Shown piece by piece: positions 1 to 10,087 of a stretch of 64,000 nucleotides of DNA; the first letter of the stretch is position 1, and each line of letters opens with the position of its first letter. The notes below the pieces were generated by a model. The model ran no database searches. It was given only the letters and a program-made list of their open reading frames with translations, and was not told the DNA's origin. The position numbers and the translations under genes are program-made. Origin of the DNA: Chrysopilus asiliformis (lineage: Eukaryota; Arthropoda; Insecta; Diptera; Rhagionidae); assembly GCA_964034945.1 (NCBI GenBank), contig OZ035961.1, positions 60,190,084 through 60,254,083 on the forward strand. The letters run 5' to 3'.

Positions 1-979
1 TATTGCTATAGTGATTATAATATTGATACAGTGATTATAATATAGATATAGTGATTATAATATAGATATAGTGATTATAATATTGATATAGTGATAATAA
101 TATTGATATAGTGATTTAATATTGCTATAGTGATTATAATATTGATATAGTGATTATAATATCGATATAGTGATTATAATAACGATATAGTGATTATAAT
201 AGTGAAATAGTGATTATAATATAGATATAGTGTTTCTAATATTGATATATTGATAATAATATTGATATAGTGATTTAATATTGCTATAGTGATATTAATA
301 TTGATATTGTGATTATAATATCAATATAGTCATTATGATATTGATATAGTGATATTAATATTAATATACTTATTATTATATTGCTATAGTGATAATAATA
401 TTGAGATAATGATTATAATATTGCTATAGTGATTATAATATTGATATAGTGATTATTAAATTGATATAGTGATTATTAAATTGATATAGTGATTATAATA
501 TCAATATAGTGATTATAATATTGAGATAGTGATTATAATATCGATATAGTGGTTATAATGTCGATATAATGATTATAATGATATAGTGATTATAATATTG
601 ATACAGTGATTATAATATTGATATAGTGATTATAATATTGCTATGGTGATATTAATATTGATATAGTGATTATTAAATTGATATAGTAATTATAATATTG
701 CTATAGTGATATTAATATTGACATAGTGATTATAATATTGATTTAATATTGATATAGTGATTTTAATATTGATATAGTGATTATAATATTGATATAGTGG
801 TTATAATATTGCTATAGTGATTATAATATTGATACAGTGTTTATAATATAGATATAGTGATTATAATATCAATATAGTGATTATAATATTGATATATTGA
901 TAATAATATTGATATAGTGATTTAATATTGCTATAGTGATTATAATATTGATATAGTGATTATTAAATTGATATAGTGA

Positions 980-1750
980 TTATAATATTGATATACTGAT
1001 TATAATATTACTATAGTGATATTAATATTGATATAGTGATTATAATATTGATACTGTGATTATAATATAGATACAGTGATTATAATATAGATATAGTGAT
1101 TATAATATAGATATAGTGATTAAATTATTAATATAGTGATTATAATATTAATATAGTGGTTATAATATTAATATAGTAGTTATAATATTGATATAGTGAT
1201 TATAATATTGCTATAGTAATTATAATATTGATACAGTGATATTAATATTGATATAGTGAATTGTGATTATAATATCAATATAGTGATTATAATATTGATA
1301 TAGTGATATTAATATTAATATACTGATTATAATATTGATATAGTGATTATAATATTGATATGGTGATATTAATATTGATATACTGATTATAATATTACTA
1401 TAGTGATATTAATATTGATATAGTGATTATAATATTGATACTGTGATTATAATATAGATACAGTGATTATAATATAGATATAGTGATTATAATATAGATA
1501 TAGTGATTAAATTATTAATATAGTGATTATAATATTAATATAGTGGTTATAATATTAATATAGTAGTTATAATATTGATATAGTGATTATAATATTGCTA
1601 TAGTAATTATAATATTGATACAGTGATATTAATATTGATATAGTGAATTGTGATTATAATATCAATATAGTGATTATAATATTGATATAGTGATATTAAT
1701 ATTGACATAGTGATTATAATATTGCTATAGTGATTATAATATTGATATAG
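980..1750 (+). repeat. 387-bp tandem duplication inside the satellite
   Basis: Two adjacent copies of a block of about 19 monomers share the variant string ATACTGTG, then ATACAG, then a TTAAATTATTAATATAG stretch, then the GTGAATTGTG junction. The GAATTGTG marker lies at 1258 and 1645 (offset 387). The same pair recurs 1567 bp downstream at about 2825 and 3212, so the duplication was present before the larger repeat formed. Ends are approximate. Confidence 0.75.
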
Positions 1751-1819
1751 TGATTATTAAATTGATGTAGTGATTATTAAATTGATATAGTGATTATTAA
1801 ATTGATATAGTGATTATAA

Positions 1820-1876
1820 TATCGATATCGATATAGTGATTATAATATCGATATAGTGATTATAATATCGATATAG
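1820..1876. other. Cluster of TATCGATA palindromes (DRE/BEAF-32-like) in monomers
   Basis: Several successive monomers carry the CGATATAG variant, giving TATCGATA on the monomer boundary. At 1821-1838 two overlap as ATCGATATCGATATAG. In Drosophila, TATCGATA is the DNA replication-related element bound by DREF, and CGATA is the BEAF-32 core. The motif is visible. Whether any protein binds here is not known, and such AT-rich palindromes can arise from a single T-to-C change in the consensus. Confidence 0.4.
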
Positions 1877-3377
1877 TGGTTATAATATCGATATAGTGAT
1901 TATAATATTGATACAGTGATTATAATATTGATATACTGATTATAATATTGATATAGTGATATTAATATTGATATTGTGATTATTAAATTGATATAGTGAT
2001 TATTAAATTGATATAGTGATTATAATATCAATATAGTGATTATAATATTGATATAGTGATATTAATATTGAGATAGTGATTATAATATCGATATAGTGGT
2101 TATAATGTCGATATAATGATTATAATGATATAGTGATTATAATATTGATACAGTGATTATAATATTGATATAGTGATTATAATATTGCTATGGTGATATT
2201 AATATTGATATAGTGATTATTAAATTGATATAGTAATTATAATATTGCTATAGTGATATTAATATTGACATAGTGATTATAATATTGATTTAATATTGAT
2301 ATAGTGATTTTAATATTGATATAGTGATTATAATATTGATATAGTGGTTATAATATTGCTATAGTGATTATAATATTGATACAGTGTTTATAATATAGAT
2401 ATAGTGATTATAATATCAATATAGTGATTATAATATTGATATATTGATAATAATATTGATATAGTGATTTAATATTGCTATAGTGATTATAATATTGATA
2501 TAGTGATTATTAAATTGATATAGTGATTATAATATTGATATGGTGATATTAATATTGATATACTGATTATAATATTACTATAGTGATATTAATATTGATA
2601 TAGTGATTATAATATTGATACTGTGATTATAATATAGATACAGTGATTATAATATAGATATAGTGATTATAATATAGATATAGTGATTAAATTATTAATA
2701 TAGTGATTATAATATTAATATAGTGGTTATAATATTAATATAGTAGTTATAATATTGATATAGTGATTATAATATTGCTATAGTAATTATAATATTGATA
2801 CAGTGATATTAATATTGATATAGTGAATTGTGATTATAATATCAATATAGTGATTATAATATTGATATAGTGATATTAATATTAATATACTGATTATAAT
2901 ATTGATATAGTGATTATAATATTGATATGGTGATATTAATATTGATATACTGATTATAATATTACTATAGTGATATTAATATTGATATAGTGATTATAAT
3001 ATTGATACTGTGATTATAATATAGATACAGTGATTATAATATAGATATAGTGATTATAATATAGATATAGTGATTAAATTATTAATATAGTGATTATAAT
3101 ATTAATATAGTGGTTATAATATTAATATAGTAGTTATAATATTGATATAGTGATTATAATATTGCTATAGTAATTATAATATTGATACAGTGATATTAAT
3201 ATTGATATAGTGAATTGTGATTATAATATCAATATAGTGATTATAATATTGATATAGTGATATTAATATTGACATAGTGATTATAATATTGCTATAGTGA
3301 TTATAATATTGATATAGTGATTATTAAATTGATGTAGTGATTATTAAATTGATATAGTGATTATTAAATTGATATAG

Positions 3378-3480
3378 TGATTATAATATCGATATAGTGA
3401 TTATAATATCGATATAGTGATTATAATATCGATATAGTGATTATAATATCGATATAGTGGTTATAATATCGATATAGTGA
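3378..3480. other. Run of consecutive CGATATAG monomers (TATCGATA at 20-bp spacing)
   Basis: Five monomers in a row carry ATATCGATATAG, each giving one TATCGATA octamer at regular 20-bp spacing; the fourth is followed by GGTTATAAT instead of GATTATAAT. The same run recurs near 4820, 5950, 10300, 11870, 13610, 17420, 20670, 23790, 27160, 29940, 33060, 36420, 42600 and 46310, so it is a conserved HOR component rather than scattered mutation. Regulatory meaning is inference only. Confidence 0.5.
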
Positions 3481-3572
3481 TTATAATATTGATACAGTGA
3501 TTATAATATTGATATACTGATTATAATATTGATATAGTGATATTAATATTGATATTGTGATTATAATATCAA

Positions 3573-4390
3573 TATAGTGATTATAATATTGATATAGTGA
3601 TTATAATATAATTTAATGATTATAATATTGATATATTGGTTATAATATTGATATAGTGATATTAATATTGATATAGTGATTATAATATTGCTATAGTGAT
3701 TATAATATTGATACAGTGATTATAATATAGATATAGTGATTATAATATAGATATAGTGATTATAATATTGATATAGTGATAATAATATTGATATAGTGAT
3801 TTAATATTGCTATAGTGATTATAATATTGATATAGTGATTATAATATCGATATAGTGATTATAATAACGATATAGTGATTATAATAGTGAAATAGTGATT
3901 ATAATATAGATATAGTGTTTCTAATATTGATATATTGATAATAATATTGATATAGTGATTTAATATTGCTATAGTGATTATAATATTGATATAGTGATTA
4001 TAATATAATTTAATGATTATAATATTGATATATTGGTTATAATATTGATATAGTGATATTAATATTGATATAGTGATTATAATATTGCTATAGTGATTAT
4101 AATATTGATACAGTGATTATAATATAGATATAGTGATTATAATATAGATATAGTGATTATAATATTGATATAGTGATAATAATATTGATATAGTGATTTA
4201 ATATTGCTATAGTGATTATAATATTGATATAGTGATTATAATATCGATATAGTGATTATAATAACGATATAGTGATTATAATAGTGAAATAGTGATTATA
4301 ATATAGATATAGTGTTTCTAATATTGATATATTGATAATAATATTGATATAGTGATTTAATATTGCTATAGTGATTATAATATTGATATA
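3573..4390 (+). repeat. 397-bp tandem duplication inside the satellite
   Basis: The rare string ATAATTTAATG is at 3608 and 4005, and the rare GTTTCTAAT is at 3917 and 4314, so both markers move by 397 bp. The block also includes the AGTGAAATAG and AACGATATAG variants. Single copies of the block recur near 5170, 6152, 9030, 12084, 13080, 13810 and 17867, so it is a reusable module of the first 18 kb. Ends are approximate to within a monomer or two. Confidence 0.75.
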
Positions 4391-6498
4391 GTGATTATTA
4401 AATTGATATAGTGATTATAATATTGATATAGTGATTATAATATCGATATAGTGATTATAATATCGATACTGTGATTATAATATAGATACAGTGATTATAA
4501 TATAGATATAGTGATTATAATATAGATATAGTGATTATAATATTGCTATAGTAATTATAATATTGATACAGTGATATTAATATTGATATAGTGAATTGTG
4601 ATTATAATATCAATATAGTGATTATAATATTGATATAGTGATATTAATATTAATATACTGATTATAATATTGCTATAGTGATATTAATATTGAGATAGTG
4701 ATTATAATATTGCTATAGTGATTATAATATTGATATAGTGATTATAATATTGATATAGTGATTATTAAATTGATGTAGTGATTATTAAATTGACATAGTG
4801 ATTATTAAATTGATATAGTGATTATAATATCGATATAGTGATTATAATATCGATATAGTGATTATAATATCGATATAGTGGTTATAATATCGATATAGTG
4901 ATTATAATATTTATACAGTGATTATAATATTGATATACTGATTATAATATTGATATAGTGATATTAATATTGATATTGTGATTATAATATCAATATAGTG
5001 ATTATAATATTGATATAGTGATATTAATATTGAGATAGTGATTATAATATTGCTATAGTGATTATAATATTGATATAGTGATATTAATATTGAGATAGTG
5101 ATTATAATATTGCTATAGTGATTATAATATTGATACAGTGATTATAATATATATATAGGGATTATAATATAATTTAATGATTATAATATTGATATATTGG
5201 TTATAATATTGATATAGTGATTATAATATTGCTATAGTGATTATAATATTGATACAGTGATTATAATATAGATATAGTGATTATAATATAGATATAGTGA
5301 TTATAATATTGATATAGTGATAATAATATTGATATAGTGATTTAATATTGCTATAGTGATTATAATATTGATATAGTGATTATAATATCGATATAGTGAT
5401 TATAATAACGATATAGTGATTATAATAGTGAAATAGTGATTATAATATAGATATAGTGTTTCTAATATTGATATATTGATAATAATATTGATATAGTGAT
5501 TTAATATTGCTATAGTGATTATAATATTGATATAGTGATTATTAAATTGATATAGTGATTATAATATTGATATAGTGATTATAATATCGATATAGTGATT
5601 ATAATATCGATACTGTGATTATAATATAGATACAGTGATTATAATATAGATATAGTGATTATAATATAGATATAGTGATTATAATATTGCTATAGTAATT
5701 ATAATATTGATACAGTGATATTAATATTGATATAGTGAATTGTGATTATAATATCAATATAGTGATTATAATATTGATATAGTAATATTAATATTAATAT
5801 ACTGATTATAATATTGCTATAGTGATATTAATATTGAGATAGTGATTATAATATTGCTATAGTGATTATAATATTGATATAGTGATTATTAAATTGATGT
5901 AGTGATTATTAAATTGATATAGTGATTATTAAATTGATATAGTGATTATAATATCGATATAGTGATTATAATATCGATATAGTGATTATAATATCGATAT
6001 AGTGATTATAATATCGATATAGTGGTTATAATATCGATATAGTGATTATAATATTGATACAGTGATATTAATATTGAGATAGTGATTATAATATTGCTAT
6101 AGTGATTATAATATTGATACAGTGATTATAATATAGATATAGTGATTATAATATAATTTAATGATTATAATATTGGTATATTGGTTATAATATTGATATA
6201 GTGATAATAATATTGATATAGTGATTATAATATTGCTATAGTGTTTATAATATTGATATAGTGATTATAATATCGATATAGTGATTATAATAACGATATA
6301 GTGATTATAATAGTGAAATAGTGATTATAATATAGATATAGTGATTATAATATTGATATAGTGATAATAATATTGATATAGTGATTTAATATTGCTATAG
6401 TGATTATAATATCGATATAGTGATTATAATAACGATATAGTGATTATAATAGTGAAATAGTGATTATAATATCGATATAGTGATATTAATATTGATAT

Positions 6499-6501
6499 AC
6501 T
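6499..6501 (+). repeat. Left target-site duplication (ACT), transposon copy 1
   Basis: ACT precedes the first base of the element and is repeated at 7319-7321 after its last base. Unoccupied paralogous sites elsewhere in the array read GATATACTGATTATA with a single ACT, so the duplication length is read directly. Confidence 0.9.
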
Positions 6502-6529
6502 CACCTCTATTCTTGAATACGGCGTTACG
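6502..6529 (+). repeat. Left terminal inverted repeat, copy 1
   Basis: This 28-bp end begins CACCTCTATTCTTGAA. It matches the reverse complement of 7291-7318 at 26 of 28 positions, with mismatches at positions 17 (T versus A) and 27 (C versus G). It contains the first copy of the subterminal repeat. Confidence 0.93.
6508..6521 (+). repeat. Subterminal repeat TATTCTTGAATACG, copy a
   Basis: This is the first of three identical 14-bp direct repeats in the left 150 bp, at 6508, 6568 and 6638 (spacing 60 and 70 bp). The TTCTTGAA core also occurs inverted in the right end (TTCAAGAA at 7303-7310). Repeated subterminal motifs are typical transposase-binding sites in DNA transposons; that role is inferred here. 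Confidence 0.85.
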
Positions 6530-6533
6530 TTCA

Positions 6534-6564
6534 ATTGCTCGATTAGTGTTCGATCGTGAGCAAT
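6534..6564. other. Imperfect hairpin in the left subterminal region, copy 1
   Basis: ATTGCTC followed by GAT at 6534-6543 can pair with ATCGTGAGCAAT at 6553-6564, giving a 10-bp stem with a 2-base bulge and a loop of about 9 bases. It lies between subterminal repeats a and b and is unchanged in the second element copy (14252-14282). No function can be assigned. Confidence 0.5.
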
Positions 6565-6567
6565 CGG

Positions 6568-6581
6568 TATTCTTGAATACG
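6568..6581 (+). repeat. Subterminal repeat TATTCTTGAATACG, copy b
   Basis: Identical to the 14-bp repeat at 6508, and followed by CAGTATC instead of GCGTTACG. Only the 14-bp core is shared, so this is a discrete motif rather than a longer duplication. Confidence 0.85.
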
Positions 6582-6637
6582 CAGTATCTATCAACGTTCG
6601 ATTTGGAATAACGCATTGCAAAGCATTCGATTATTGT

Positions 6638-6651
6638 TATTCTTGAATACG
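6638..6651 (+). repeat. Subterminal repeat TATTCTTGAATACG, copy c
   Basis: Third identical copy of the 14-bp motif, followed by CCGGGAGCA. Downstream to about 6790 the element is AT-rich single-copy sequence in which I recognise nothing. Confidence 0.85.
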
Positions 6652-6793
6652 CCGGGAGCATTTTTTTGAGGTTAAATCACTCACTTCAAATTTCTCGCGT
6701 TTCATTTACGTTTGAATTCGGTGTTTACAAAAATGTAAGGTAAATATATTGTATGTTTAAATGAAAGATTTTAACAGTGATTTCTTAAAATAG

Positions 6794-7107
6794 GAGTGCA
6801 AAGAAAAACACACTAGAAGCAATGACCAATTCGCATATTTAATTTCAAAAATGAAAAACAATCCGGACATTGCCAAGGGATTACGAGGAAGTCGCCGATA
6901 GAGATGAATTTATTGTGGGAGGAAATTCAATATATTCGACCGGAACCGGAAATCTTTTTTGAATCTACAAAATTGCAAATAAAAATCTATGAGATTCCCA
7001 GTATTTGTATGTACTTAGGCTTCATTAAGCTCATCAAATCTGAAGAGTGTCTTAAAAAAATTCTTTGCTGGCGTAACGAATTCAACTCCTCTTGCCTCAG
7101 TAAATGA
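6794..7107 (+). pseudogene. Frameshifted Myb/SANT-like domain remnant, copy 1
   Basis: One frame (6794-6898, stop TAG at 6899) reads a 35-residue segment containing DQFAYLISKMKNNPDIAKGL. A second frame, starting at the ATG at 6904, continues with MNLLWEEIQ and stays open for 67 codons. Together these resemble the start of Myb/SANT-like DNA-binding domains of the zeste-related type (Pfam Myb_DNA-bind_5 group): a first helix with a K-N-P-D-I-A-K-G motif, a short basic loop, then LWEEI in the second helix. The break falls between the two, so the domain cannot be translated in one piece. The later helices with their tryptophans are not recognisable. The same frameshift is in the second element copy, so it predates the duplication. 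Family assignment is from memory of the motif. Confidence 0.5.
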
Positions 7108-7190
7108 TAAATCAACATAAAATCCATGGCTACTGAAATAAATCACTTCAAACACTTCAAGTTTATTCAAAATTCACAACAAACAATCAA

Positions 7191-7200
7191 ATCAGCTGAT
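7191..7200. promoter_or_regulatory. Palindromic E-box ATCAGCTGAT in transposon copy 1
   Basis: The 10-bp palindrome matches AWCAGCTGWT, one of the motifs enriched in Drosophila core promoters, and is followed by GTTTGACAGCG. Similar CAGCTG plus TTTGACAG strings are common in fly intergenic DNA. The second element copy lacks the central GCTG, destroying the palindrome. No transcript is evident nearby, so function is unproven. Confidence 0.4.
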
Positions 7201-7290
7201 GTTTGACAGCGCGTTGCCATGCGATGCTTTATGTACCAAACGCGAAGCACCCGCCGGATTCCAGGATACCAATTGCGTAGCGAATCGAAT

Positions 7291-7318
7291 CCTAACGCCG
7301 TTTTCAAGAATAGAGGTG
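7291..7318 (-). repeat. Right terminal inverted repeat, copy 1
   Basis: Reverse complement begins CACCTCTATTCTTGAAAACG and pairs with 6502-6529 with two mismatches. It is followed directly by the ACT duplication at 7319-7321, and then by the array in the same register as before the insertion. Confidence 0.93.
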
Positions 7319-9110
7319 ACTGATTATAATATTGCTATAGTGATATTAATATTGATATTGTGATTATTAAATTGATATAGTGATTATTAAATTGATATAG
7401 TAATTATAATATCGATATAGTGGTTATAATATCGATATAGTGATTATAATGATATAGTGATTATAATATTGTTACAGTGATTATAATATTGATATAGTGA
7501 TTATCATATTGCTATGGTGATATTAATATTGATATAGTGATTATAATATTGCTATAGTGATATTAATATTGACATAGTGATTATAATATTGAATTAATAT
7601 TGATATAGTGATTTTAATATTAATATACTGATTATAATATTGCTATAGTGATATTAATATTGAGATAGTGATTATAATATTGCTACAGTGATTATAATAT
7701 TGCTATAGTGATATTAATATTGATATACTGATTATAATATTGCTATAGTGATATTAATATTGATATTGTGATTATAATATCAATATAGTCATTATGATAT
7801 TGATATAGTGATATTAATATTAATATACTTATTATTATATTGCTATAGTGATAATAATATTGAGATAATGATTATAATATTGCTATAGTGATTATAATAT
7901 TGATATAGTGATTATTAAATTGATATAGTGATTATTAAATTGATATAGTGATTATAATATCAATATAGTGATTATAATATTGATATAGTGATATTAATAT
8001 TGAGATAGTGATTATAATATCGATATAGTGGTTATAATGTCGATATAATGATTATAATGATATAGTGATTATAATATTGATACAGTGATTATAATATTGA
8101 TATAGTGATTATAATATTGCTATGGTGATATTAATATTGATATAGTGATTATTAAATTGATATAGTAATTATAATATTGCTATAGTGATATTAATATTGA
8201 CATAGTGATTATAATATTGATTTAATATTGATATAGTGATTTTAATATTGATATAGTGATTATAATATTGATATAGTGGTTATAATATTGCATTAGTGAT
8301 TATAATATTGATACAGTGTTTATAATATAGATATAGTGATTATAATATCAATATAGTGATTATAATATTGATATATTGATAATAATATTGATATAGTGAT
8401 TTAATATTGCTATAGTGATTATAATATTGATATAGTGATTATTAAATTGATATAGTGATTATAATATTGATATGGTGATATTAATATTGATATACTGATT
8501 ATAATATTACTATAGTGATATTAATATTGATATAGTGATTATAATATTGATACTGTGATTATAATATAGATACAGTGATTATAATATAGATATAGTGATT
8601 ATAATATAGATATAGTGATTAAATTATTAATATAGTGATTATAATATTAATATAGTGGTTATAATATTAATATAGTAGTTATAATATTGATATAGTGATT
8701 ATAATATTGCTATAGTAATTATAATATTGATACAGTGATATTAATATTGATATAGTGAATTGTGATTATAATATCAATATAGTGATTATAATATTGATAT
8801 AGTGATATTAATATTAATATACTGATTATAATATTGATATAGTGATTATAATATTGATATGGTGATATTAATATTGATATACTGATTATAATATTACTAT
8901 AGTGATATTAATATTGATATAGTGATTATAATATTGATATACTGATTATAATATTGATATAGTGATATTAATATTGATATTGTGATTATAATATCAATAT
9001 AGTGATTATAATATTGATATAGTGATTATAATATAATTTAATGATTATAATATTGATATATTGGTTATAATATTGATATAGTGATATTAATATTGATATA
9101 GTGATTATAA

Positions 9111-10087
9111 TATTGCTATAGTGATTATAATATTGATACAGTGATTATAATATAGATATAGTGATTATAATATAGATATAGTGATTATAATATTGATATA
9201 GTGATAATAATATTGATATAGTGATTTAATATTGCTATAGTGATTATAATATTGATATAGTGATTATAATATCGATATAGTGATTATAATAACGATATAG
9301 TGATTATAATAGTGAAATAGTGATTATAATATAGATATAGTGTTTCTAATATTGATATATTGATAATAATATTGATATAGTGATTTAATATTGCTATAGT
9401 GATATTAATATTGATATTGTGATTATAATATCAATATAGTCATTATGATATTGATATAGTGATATTAATATTAATATACTTATTATTATATTGCTATAGT
9501 GATAATAATATTGAGATAATGATTATAATATTGCTATAGTGATTATAATATTGATATAGTGATTATTAAATTGATATAGTGATTATTAAATTGATATAGT
9601 GATTATAATATCAATATAGTGATTATAATATTGAGATAGTGATTATAATATCGATATAGTGGTTATAATGTCGATATAATGATTATAATGATATAGTGAT
9701 TATAATATTGATACAGTGATTATAATATTGATATAGTGATTATAATATTGCTATGGTGATATTAATATTGATATAGTGATTATTAAATTGATATAGTAAT
9801 TATAATATTGCTATAGTGATATTAATATTGACATAGTGATTATAATATTGATTTAATATTGATATAGTGATTTTAATATTGATATAGTGATTATAATATT
9901 GATATAGTGGTTATAATATTGCTATAGTGATTATAATATTGATACAGTGTTTATAATATAGATATAGTGATTATAATATCAATATAGTGATTATAATATT
10001 GATATATTGATAATAATATTGATATAGTGATTTAATATTGCTATAGTGATTATAATATTGATATAGTGATTATTAAATTGATATAGT
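9111..10087 (+). repeat. Long-range copy of window bases 1-977
   Basis: The variant order from base 1 is reproduced from 9111 with a constant offset of 9110: AGTGAAATAG at 201 and 9311, TCATTATGATA at 330 and 9440, GGTTATAATGTCG at 551 and 9661. Similarity of variant order ends near 977/10087, where ATATAGTGAT becomes ATATAGTAAT and the orders part. The true repeat probably starts left of this window. Confidence 0.8.

Larger units (their letters stand above)
1..3430 (+). repeat. Higher-order repeat, period 1547/1567 bp
   Basis: Rare variant markers recur at fixed distances. The junction GGTTATAATGTCGATATAAT is at 551 and 2098 (offset 1547). The irregular GTGAATTGTG junction near 1258 recurs near 2825, and the one near 1645 recurs near 3212 (offset 1567). 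The change from 1547 to 1567 is one extra 20-bp monomer in the second copy, near 2540. This is the classic sign of unequal exchange in satellite DNA. Boundaries are approximate because the monomers are so alike. Confidence 0.8.
1..6501 (+). repeat. 20-bp AT-rich satellite array, segment 1
   Basis: This is a head-to-tail array of a 20-bp monomer with consensus TTGATATAGTGATTATAATA. Each monomer has an 8-bp part (TGATATAG, with variants TGCTATAG, CGATATAG, AGATATAG, TGATACAG, TGACATAG, TGAGATAG, TGATATAC) and a 12-bp part (TGATTATAATAT, with variants TGATATTAATAT, TGATTATTAAAT and an 11-bp TGATTTAATAT). No coding sequence is possible because stop codons recur in all frames. Variant order repeats at 387, 397 and 1547/1567 bp, so the array is organised in higher-order repeats. 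It continues off the left edge and is broken at 6502 by a transposon. The only C residues come from variant monomers, so the + strand is strongly G over C. Confidence 0.98.
6502..7318 (+). mobile_element. Non-autonomous DNA transposon, copy 1 (817 bp)
   Basis: This 817-bp block of non-satellite DNA has imperfect 28-bp terminal inverted repeats beginning CACCTCTATTCTTGAA, and is flanked by a 3-bp target-site duplication ACT. Inside lie three direct subterminal copies of TATTCTTGAATACG, a short hairpin, a frameshifted Myb/SANT-like coding remnant (6794-7107) and an E-box ATCAGCTGAT (7191). No transposase is encoded, so movement would need one supplied in trans. A 3-bp duplication plus ends starting CAC resembles the CMC/CACTA group, but the fourth base is C instead of T. 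ACT does not fit the TWA target of PIF/Harbinger. Superfamily therefore stays open. The satellite continues in register on both sides. Confidence 0.93.

Noticed and set aside
6424..6661. Two overlapping 65-codon minus-strand open frames running from the transposon left end into the satellite (repeated at 14142-14379).
   Set aside because: Their N-terminal halves are the subterminal repeats read backwards (YSRI and VFKN strings from TATTCTTGAATACG) and their C-terminal halves are antisense satellite. They overlap each other in different frames and have no recognisable domain.
7137..7142. AATAAA polyadenylation signal in the transposon.
   Set aside because: The hexamer is present, but in AT-rich DNA it is expected by chance, and there is no intact upstream reading frame or transcript evidence.
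6499..7321. PIF/Harbinger assignment of the element on the basis of a 3-bp duplication and a Myb/SANT-like remnant.
   Set aside because: The duplicated trinucleotide is ACT, not TAA or TTA, and the ends start CACC rather than the usual GG-type ends. The Myb/SANT remnant alone is not diagnostic.
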